NCBI GenBank assembly: GCA_039090855.1
Contig: CM077002.1
Span: 86,556,194 to 86,620,193, forward strand
Direction of reading: 5' to 3'
DNA from: Macrothele yani
Taxonomy: Eukaryota; Arthropoda; Arachnida; Araneae; Macrothelidae
Length of the DNA: 64,000 bases
The stretch's first letter is position 1. Each line of letters begins with the position of its first letter. The position numbers were made by a program, and so were the translations under genes. A model generated the notes under the pieces. It was not told the DNA's origin, did not search any database, and saw only the letters and a list, made by a program, of their open reading frames with translations. Of this stretch, positions 56,206-64,000 are shown one piece after another.

Positions 56206-57928
56206 TACACTGGTGTGCAAAAATTAAGGGACGAAGAGGAGAAATTAGCATTACAGCGGAACGAGCAGGCAGAACGGACCGAAAGACCACTCAGGAGATA
56301 GACTGGGGTCCGGTACGGTAGGGCATGTGCATATATACAGCATGACGTAGGGGGACAAGTGCCGGAAGGATATAAAGAACACGGGCGGTGTACGCGCTCA
56401 GCAATTCGGTGAAAGCTATTGCACGGTGTACATCGGTTTGAACGACGTCGAGTTGCTGCCACCGTGTGGTATGATTAACAGGCAAACCAGTAGACGACAT
56501 CTGGATGACTTTACCCGAGGTCGCGTCATTGGGAAATTAGAAGAAGGCCTAAGTGTGACTAGTGTGGCCGAGGAGTTCGGGATCGCTCACAGCATCGTTT
56601 CACGAGCTTGGAGAGCATTTCAAACGACAGGAAAGCTGTCCGAGAGTTTAGCACTGGTCGTCCACGAGCAACCACTGCTGCGGACGACCGGTATATTGTC
56701 CTACAGGCGAAAAGAGACAGACGGAAGACAGCGGGAGAAATCGCAAGGCACATGCAACAGACAACTGAACGTCCGTTATCGCGTTTTACCGTGGCCAGGA
56801 GGCTGCACAAAGGTGGTCTACTTGCAAGACGGCCAGTACGGTGTGTGCCATTAACGCCTGCTCATCGGAGACGGCGGTTTCTGTGGTGCCAGGAACTCAA
56901 GAACTGGACACATGGGCAATGTGGTCGAGTTCTCTTTACGGATGAGAGCCGATTTGGTCTGACGAGCGATTCTGGACGTATACACATCTGGAGAGAGCGG
57001 GGAACACGCAATCACATGTCCAACAGGTGGCGGAGTTTTCGTTTGGGCCGGTATCATGCTTGGTAGCCGTACTGACCTCCACATCTTACAAGGAGGTTCA
57101 GTGACTGGTGTCCGCTATTGTACCGAAGTTCTCCTGCCTCTCGTGCGTCTGTTTAGAGGTGCTGTGGGTCCTGAGTTCCTCTTCATGGACGACAACGCTA
57201 CACCTCATCGTGCAGTGTGTAACGTACCAGGAGATGTGACATACCTGCCAGAAGGACGCACACGACATAAAGGCAGATAGGAATCAGAATAAAACGTCCG
57301 CGTAGCTCAATTGGTAGAGCAACATATTCCGGAATGAGGGGATCCGGGTTCGAATCCTGGCGTGGACAGAAATGACGGAGAAATAATTTACTTCGTTATA
57401 AGTGGCTGTCTCAGGGTAGCTGTTGGAGAGTGAAGATATTGAACGCATGGATTGGCCGGCAAGGTCCGCGGACCTAAATCTAATCGAACACGTGTGGAAC
57501 TTTCTCGGGAGACGCTTGGCACGTCACCAGCCGCCAACAACGATTCCGCAGCTGCGATTGGCGCTACAAGAGGAATGGGCCGCGATGCCTCAACAGCTCC
57601 TAGACAACCTCGTCCTCAGCATTTACAGACGTTGTAAATCCTTCAACGCAGTCAGGGGTGATCATATCCCCTACTTAAGTCTGGATTTTTCTTGGCAGCC
57701 GCCTGTCACATGGACGTTTCTGTCTTCTGTTCAGTTGTGCTCGAAGCTACCTTTTCAATAAAGTGCCTTTGTATCCTTTGGATTCCGTGTTTTGGACGGT
57801 TTTGCTAACTTGTCATATATTCTTACATCTTGGGGATCTTATGGTACGATTTGAGTCGATGTGGAACACTTCTGCACGACGTTACATTCGAAAAACCGTT
57901 TCGTCCTTAATTTTCGCACGCCAGTGTA
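56206..57928 (+). mobile_element. Tc1-like transposon with decayed transposase, in the THAP intron
   Basis: The termini CACTGGTGTGCAAAAATTAA (56208) and TTAATTTTCGCACGCCAGTG (to 57926) are flanked by TA. The transposase reads in three frames: HTH part from 56471 (MINRQTSRRHLDDFTRGRVI), second HTH and first Asp (VLFTDESRFGLTSDSG, to about 57040), then FMDDNATPHRAV (second Asp). After a 200 bp insert come LLESEDIERMDWPARSADLN and LIEHVWNFLGRRLA with the third acidic residue. At least two frameshifts are present. It is a different lineage from the Tc1 at 32.6/48.9 kb. Confidence 0.92.
57221..57415 (+). mobile_element. Insert in the Tc1 with a tRNA-like sequence (57296-57368)
   Basis: Family comparison places an insertion between the codons for TPHRAV and LLESEDIE. 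Within it, a 73-base tRNA-like stretch has a pairing acceptor stem (GTCCGCG with CGTGGAC), a D arm (GCTC...GAGC), and a T arm around GGGTTCGAATCCTGG. The anticodon stem (ACATA/ATGAG in standard positions) does not pair, so a functional tRNA is unlikely. It is probably a tRNA-derived SINE or captured pseudo-tRNA. Confidence 0.6.
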
Positions 57929-57935
57929 TTTGCAG

Positions 57936-59709
57936 AACGACTTCACCGCTTGTACCTGAATATAAAAAACGAATGAAGAGGCTTAATAACAGAGAACTAA
58001 AACATTATGTGGTAGAAGTTACTGAGAATATTTCTCCAAAAAGACTAAAATTATGTTCACCTACAGAAGATGTAGTCCTGAACTAGATCATAGTAATCAT
58101 CTGCCATTTTTATCAATAGAGGATATTGAAATGAAAAACGAGGAAATTGCTGAACTGAATGCCAGAGTAAATGATCTCACTAAATCCAATGGCAGTTTAA
58201 GGAAACAGTGTTTATTTTGACAAAATAGGGCACAACATTTATATGTGAAGATTTGTGCGATGTCTTCTAGAATTTCCGAATTGCAAAAGATAAAACCCAA
58301 GAAAAAAACACAGCAGGAGAAAAGAAAAATATTTCAAATGAAGTAAATGCCCTGTTACGGGGAGTTTTTCCCGAAACCGAAATGCGAGCACTTTTACGAG
58401 AAAAAGAGCTAACTGGGAACCAGAAGATATAGTTATGGCTCTCACTCTGCGCGGCTTATCAAAGCGTTCATATTCTTTTATTCGGAGCCAAATGCACATA
58501 AGCATCGAAATCGAAAAAAATGGATTTCAGATTGTAGCCATGACATGTGATTTGGGTGGCGGTAACCAGTCACTGTGGAAAACACTTGGCATCAACTTAA
58601 GTAGCACATTATATATCATCAACTTAGTAACACATAATGCAAGGCCTATATTTGTATTTGCTGATGTGCCTCATCTTCTAAAGCTTTTAAGAAGCTACAT
58701 ACTCGACAGGGGGCTAAAGCTTAAAACGGGAAGTGTCATCAATAAAAATATTTTCCAAACTCTCCTTGAGGAAGAAAACGGAGAACAGAAACTGTGCCGT
58801 AAATTCACTATTACTCATGTCAATGTTAGAGGTGCTCAACGAATGAAAGTTTCACTTGCCGCCCAACTTTTTTCGCATCACATTGCCTCAGCGATTAGGC
58901 ACATTTTCCTGAATGAAACAGAAGTAGCAAACTTTATTCAACTTGTGAATGACTCATTTGACGTACTAAATTCTCGTTGTTCGTCGGACGGTGTTCGTCT
59001 CAGGCGACCTTATGGTATAAATATACAGGAACAGCAAAACCTTCTGCAAAGCGTGAAAGATTCGATAACGCAAATGCGAGTGCGCGGAAAAAAACCATCT
59101 TTTGCCATTTCAGTAAGGTTTAATTGTTTCCATAACATCTTTAATCAGCCTTTATGAGCATATAAATGAAAGTGGTGAAGGCATTCGTTTCCTCCTCACC
59201 ACTAGAACAAACCAAGATTGCCTGGAGAATTTATTCTCACAAATCAGAGTTATGGGACATGCGTAATGCCCAATGAATTTAAGTATAGATTGCGCCTTTT
59301 GCTACTGAGTGGAAAACTCATTGGGCCTTCTCCAGAGTCAACCGTAAAAAAGGGCGACGAAACTTTCATGACAACGCTTTGTCTAAAAGATTTCCCATTC
59401 TGTGAAATCCTTTTCACCAAAAAATCTCATGGATTTTCAGAACTTCTCCCGATTAACGGTGTACAATACAAAGTTCAACAAAAAGATATTCCATGTTAAA
59501 CGCTTCGCCACAATGATACTAAAATAGAATACCACAGGGCCGAATATGCCTCCTGCTTCTTCCCGAATTTCATTACCGCTCCATTTGTCAAGTTAACAAA
59601 AAAAGGATTAGTGCTGGTTCACGTTTCTCTGGGGCAATCAGTGCATTATTTTACCATGGATGATTGTGAGGTCAAATCAAAATTCCTGAAAAGAGCAAGA
59701 CAAAAGTAA
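57936..59709 (+). pseudogene. P-superfamily (THAP9-like) transposase, catalytic part, decayed
   Basis: Starts after the acceptor TATTTGCAG (ending 57935). In order: a basic linker (ISPKRLKLCSPTED), a coiled-coil-like segment (EEIAELNARVNDLTKSNGSL), WEPEDIVMALTLRGLSKRSY, then MTCDLGGGNQSLWKTLGI, FVFADVPHLLKLLRSYILD, FTITHVNVRGAQRMKVSLAA, and a TTRTNQDCLENLFSQIR block that shifts frame into PNEFKYRLRLLLLSG. These blocks are those of P-element/THAP9 transposases (GNxxLW and ADxPHLxKxxRN around the RNase-H-like core). Part of the core between SQMHI and EKNGF appears deleted, and several frameshifts and stops occur, so it is inactive. Confidence 0.85.
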
Positions 59710-60156
59710 CCTGTATGTTGAGTTCATTTAATGAACAAACTGATTATTTTGGACATGTATTACTTATAAAACACTTTTCCATAAACATTCTAAACATTCT
59801 AACATACATGTTCGGTGGAGAAATAAATTGCTCTGAAACAAGTAAAGCAATCATGAATTTAAAATCAAACAGCTTAAAAACAATTTTTGTTTGCATAATT
59901 TCCTCTTACACAAAATAAAATCTGGAAACAACTAACCTGTTTTATAAAAGTATAGGTTGATGAATTCTAAAAGTTCATCCTTTTTGGGAGAAAACACATA
60001 ATTTTTTTCTGTTTTTCCCCTCCTACGTACATCAGCGCAACCGGACTTTCTTTTACTTACTAAATTCTGCAATATCTATAAATGTTTTATTGTTACAATG
60101 TTCTTTGTTCCTTCTTTTTTTGTAGTCGCACAGTTTTCAACAATGCTACTAGATTT
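59710..60156. other. Region downstream of the THAP transposase
   Basis: AT-rich with short frames; no domain. Probably the transposon's 3' region. Confidence 0.4.
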
Positions 60157-62042
60157 TTAGCACGTCTTTTGTAAAAAAAGATCGTGCTTATGTTATCGGT
60201 ATGTCCGTCCGTCCGTCTGTAGACACGATTTCTCCGAAACTATTAGTCCGATTTGAAAAATTCTTTTTGCATTGGGAAGCTTGAAATGTGCGAATGATGA
60301 TCCTTTATTTCGATTTTTTTTACGATGTACAATTTCGCCGCTAGAGGGCGTAAATGCAGATAATGTCGAATTCAAAAATACATTATATTCCACATATTTG
60401 CTTCTTATCATCCGATTAAAAAAATTCTTCTGTCTTTCGATTCCATTTATGTCGAAGAGTATTTAAGATATACTTACTTTTTCAAATTACGCATAGATTT
60501 CCCGCTAGGGGGCGTAAATGTAAATTGCGTTTTCCACGATATCTCTTCTTCTAAAACTCCGATTTGAAAAATGTTTTCTTTAGCGGATACAGCTCTTGAT
60601 GAAAAATCCTTTGCATATAATTTCTAATTTTTGGTAAAGAATACTTTGGCCACCTGGGGGCGTAAGCGTTAATTTTTGTTTCTGATGTATTTGCCATAAA
60701 ATCTGAGCTTCTAAAATCTCGATTAAAGAAATTCCTTCGTGCACCGACGCCACTCACGTCGATAAACATTTTCGAAATATTTTCTTCTTAAAATATTGCA
60801 TGGTTTCTCCGCCAGGGGGCGTAGATGTATATACTGTTTTTGTCAATATCTCTGCTTCTAATAGTCCGATTTCAAAAATTCATTCTTTATTAGATAGAGT
60901 TTCCGGTGTGACATGTTTTTAACATAATTTCAAAATTTTCAAGTAATTCATAGACTTTCCGCTAGGGGACGTAAAGGTAAATTGTGTTTCCCCCTCTATC
61001 TCTGCTTCTAAATCTCCGATTTGAAACATTCTTTTTGCACCGGACACAGTTCCTGATAGGAAATCCTTTGCACATTTTTTTTTAATTTTTGTAAAAAATG
61101 GTTTGGCCACAAGGGGGCGTAAGTGTTAATTTCCGCTTCTGATATATTTGCAGCAAAATATGATCTTCTAAAATCTCGATTGAAAAAAAAAGTCGTTTGT
61201 GGGCCGATACTACTCATGTCGACAAACCTTTAAGGAAAATTTTCTTCTGAAAATAATGCATGGTTTCTGCGCCAGGGGGCGTAGATGTATACCTTTTTTG
61301 CCCATATCTCTACTTCTAGGAGTCCGATTTGAAAAATTCCTTCTTTAATGGATAGTGTTTCGGATGTGAAATGTTTTTCATATCAATTCAAAATTTTCAA
61401 GTAAATCATAGACTTTCCGCTAATGTGTGCAAAGGTCAATTGCGTTTTCTGCGTTATTTCTGCTTCTAGAACTACGATTTGAAAAATTCTTCCTGTATCC
61501 CATACAACACCGGATGGAAACTATTTTTCATATAATTTCTAATGTTTGGTAAAGAATGTTTTGGCCACCAGGGGGCATAAGCGTTCATTTCTGCTTCTGG
61601 TGTATTTGCATCAAAACCTGGGCTCCTGAAAACTCCACTAAAATTTTTTTTTCTTTGACAGATACCGATCATATCGAAACACCTTTTTAGAATACTTTCT
61701 TCAGAAAATAATGCATGGTTTTACCACCAGAGGGCGTAAAGTCAGATCTTATTTTTTTCGATATCTCTGTTTCTAAGAGTCGGATTTGAAAAATTCTTTC
61801 TGTGTTGGAGAGCCGGTGCAAAATGTTTCTCTTATAAATTCATATTTTTCTTAACGCATAAGTCTGCGAACAGAGGGCGTCAGCTCACGATTTCGTTTGC
61901 AGCAATATCTGAGGGATTAAAAACCTGATTGAAAAACTTCTTTCTTCCGTCAGATACTATTGTTTTCCATACCGGTTCCATTGACTTTGAATAGTTTTGA
62001 TAAATTTAATTTGCATCAGAACGGATTCAAAAGACGTGCTTA
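60157..62042 (+). repeat. Right array, mirror of 52516-53914 with extra monomers
   Basis: Starts with ATTTTTAGCACGTCTTTTG and TCCGTCCGTCCGTCTGTAGA. The cores CCGCTAGAGGGCGTAAATG, CCGCTAGGGGGCGTAAATG, CCACCTGGGGGCGTAAGC, CCGCCAGGGGGCGTAGATG and others lie near 60339, 60502, 60650, 60809, 60959, 61107, 61269, 61566 and 61724. One expected core near 61425 has decayed. The monomer order mirrors the left array and continues two or three monomers further out. It ends CAAAAGACGTGCT. Confidence 0.92.
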
Positions 62043-62081
62043 TTACACCTGAAAATTCGGTGTCATCTTTCTTGGTTTTTT

Positions 62082-62275
62082 TATTGGGGGTTTAACGACC
62101 ACCGTGAGCAATTCAATGGGCTATAAGCAGTCGCCTGTCCCTAATGTAGGGTCACTGGTTCCAGCGAAGGGAGAGAGACAGTGCCGTAAAACAAACACAA
62201 CATCCATGCCTCACCGGGATTCGAACCCGGACCCCTTTCGGACGAATGATCAGAGGTCATCGCTTAGACCACTGT
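62082..62275 (-). mobile_element. tRNA-derived SINE, head truncated
   Basis: Same family as 41399: minus-strand B box GGTTCGAATCCC, body with GGAACCAGTGACCCTACA and a T-rich left edge as tail. The head stops at CAGTGGTCTAAG, lacking the first dozen bases. Confidence 0.9.
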
Positions 62276-62555
62276 GAAATCACTCACTTTTGCCACCTCA
62301 TTTCCTTTCAATGAAACGTGATGTTCGGTTAGATTTTCCATGAGAAGAGGATGCAGCTAAATTGGTAGCAAAAGAAGCAGCGTTGTTGTTCATTTCAGAA
62401 GCACTTCCTTCCTTTTCGAAGATCGTAAGAAGACAACGGCTACAATAAAATCAAAATAGGGCAATGTGAATCCGAAATTCGGCGATAGAAAATATGCGAC
62501 GTCGAAGGAACGGCGCAGCGAAGAAGTTGCCTCTTCAAATGACCGAGTTCAACGC
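62276..62555. other. Unassigned spacer
   Basis: Balanced composition (for example GACGTCGAAGGAACGGCGCA), with no frame of note. It leads directly into array B. Confidence 0.4.
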
Positions 62556-64000
62556 TAGGGTGCAACACATAAGCATCGTTTCTTTGTTGTCATACCCTTC
62601 TATTACCCATCCATTTGTGCATCCATTCTGATGTTGCCATCTCTCAGAATAAAAATAATAAAGTACTATCGTTCACCTCTAGCGGGAGCACATAAGCATC
62701 AACATATCCAACACCTATGCACCCCCATCCCACCCATCCATTCAGATGTTGCCATTGCTCGGAATTAAAATATGTTGCCAGAGGTCGGAATAAAAATTTA
62801 TGCAGTTCTATTGTTCATCGCTAGGGACAGCACATAAGCATCCACATATCCAACACCTTTGCATCCTCTTTCCCACCCATCCACTCAGATGTTGCCATCG
62901 CTCCGAATAAAAATATGTTACCGTCCCTCGGAATAAAAAATTATGCAGTTCTATTGTTCACCGCTAGGGGCTGCATAATCATCGACATATCCAACACGTA
63001 TGCATTCCCCTTCCAATCCTTCTACTCAGATGTTCCCATTGCTCGGAATAAAAATATGTTGCCATCGGTTGGAATAAAAATGTATGCAGTATCATCGTTG
63101 ACCGCTAAGGGAAGCACATAAGCATCGACATATCCAACACCTATACATCCCCTTTCCGACCCATCTACTCAGATGTTGCCATTGCTCGGAATAAAAATAT
63201 GTTGTCATCGGTCGGAATAGAAATCAATAAAGTTCCATCGTTCTCCGCTAGGGGCAGCACAAAAGCATCCACATATCCAACACCTATGCCTTCCCCTTCC
63301 CACCCATCCACTCAGATGTTGCCATTGCACGGAATAAAAATATGTTGCCGTCGGTCGGAATAGAAATCAATGAAGTTCCATCGTTCACCACTAGTGGCAG
63401 CACATGAACATCCACATATACAACACCTATGTATCCCCTTTCCCACCCATCCACTCAGATGTTGCCAGCGCTCGCAATCAAAATATGTTACCGTCGCTCG
63501 GAATAGATATTAATATAGTTCCATCCTTCACCACTAGGTGCAGCACATGAACATCCACATATCCAACACCTATACATCCCACTTTCCACCCATCTACTCA
63601 GATGTTGCCATCGCTCAGAATTAATATATATTGCCATCGGTCGGAAAAAAAAATTATGCAGTTCCATCGTTGACCGCTAGGGGCAGCACATAAGAATCGA
63701 CATATCCAACACATTTGCATCCCCTTTCCCGCCCGTCCACTCAGATGTTACTATTGCTCAGAATTAAAAAATGGTGCCGTCGGTCGGCATAGAAATCAAT
63801 AAAGTTCCATCGTTCACCGGTAGGGGCAGCACACAAACTTCCACATATCCAACACCTATACATCCCCTTTCCTACCCATCTACGACGATGTTCACATCGC
63901 TCGGAATTAAAATATGTTGCCATCTGACAGAATAAAAAATTACGCAGTTCTATTGTTCACCGCTAGGGGCTGCACATAATCATCGACATATCCAACACCT
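62556..64000 (-). repeat. Tandem array B (right copy), unit about 140 bp, continues past the window
   Basis: At least ten units share GTTCACCGCTAGGGGCAGCA, CATAAGCATCGACATATCCA, a CCCCTTTCCCACCCATCCAC block, and GATGTTGCCATCGCTCGGAA. It is the reverse orientation of the array at 23275-24246. Short open frames through it are repeat artefacts. Confidence 0.93.

Larger units (their letters stand above)
52516..62042 (+). mobile_element. Composite P-superfamily (THAP transposase) element with long array-built inverted repeats
   Basis: A decayed THAP/P transposase gene (55222-59709) lies between two inverted arrays (52516-53914, 60157-62042) built of the same 150 bp monomers in mirrored order. Long tandem-repeat termini around a P-superfamily transposase recall Galileo of Drosophila. 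The left array is shorter by two or three monomers, so the left outer end is probably truncated and no flanking duplication can be read. Alternative: the right array itself has inverted ends (AGCACGTCTTTTG at 60161, CAAAAGACGTGCT at 62028), so the arrays could be two separate non-autonomous insertions that happen to flank the gene. Confidence 0.6.

Noticed and set aside
55222..59709. Domesticated host THAP9-like gene
   Set aside because: A shifted start, several frameshifts and stops, a gap in the catalytic core and flanking transposon arrays all point to a dead transposon.

Overview
This is eukaryotic, almost certainly metazoan DNA. It is AT-rich, with GT-AG introns, polyadenylation signals, microsatellites, tRNA-derived SINEs, and LINE, Tc1, hAT, Helitron, MULE, CMC and P/THAP transposons. 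The mix (FLYWCH-MULE, several Tc1 lineages, an RTE-like LINE with a GAT tail) fits an arthropod best, but the sequence does not fix the species. Nothing prokaryotic is present.

Layout. 0-7.1 kb: a minisatellite split by a SINE, then the last two exons of a DUF4806-type gene (2530-2692 and 6186-6256) whose intron holds hAT-like fossils and a MITE-like foldback. 7.16-22.07 kb: a near-perfect 14.9 kb palindrome. Its 7.4-7.5 kb arms are about 98-99% identical where compared by eye, the spacer is about 37 bp, the ends are tandem repeats, and it is flanked by a 7-bp direct repeat GTATATA. It carries two small outward-reading ORFs per arm, one PC4-like and one unrecognised. 23.07-24.25 kb: two tandem arrays. 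24.5-31.6 kb: a chain of Tc1 fragment, Helitron fragment, twin-primed LINE and 5'-truncated LINE. 32.56-48.98 kb: one Tc1 element split by a 15 kb CMC-like (CACTG-ended) transposon with TA duplications; the 15 kb insert holds further fossils and SINEs. 49.1-50.6 kb: a nearly intact FLYWCH-MULE transposase. 52.5-62.04 kb: a decayed THAP/P-superfamily transposase between inverted 1.4-1.9 kb arrays of a roughly 150 bp monomer; its intron took an hAT and then a Tc1. 62.56-64 kb: another array, inverted relative to the one at 23.3 kb.

The unifying observation is that three different inverted array pairs (palindrome ends, arrays flanking the THAP gene, and arrays at 23 and 63 kb) are built from different monomers. 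Each monomer carries the same core, close to CCRCYAGRGGGCR, always on the minus strand at the left and the plus strand at the right. The core closely resembles the animal CTCF motif, and in the THAP-flanking arrays it recurs every 146-164 bp. With the 7-bp flanking repeat and the THAP transposase, this suggests a Galileo/Foldback-like branch of the P superfamily with very long repeat-built termini. The giant palindrome may be a non-autonomous member.

Apart from the DUF4806 exons, no confident host gene is visible. All percentages and alignments are by eye.
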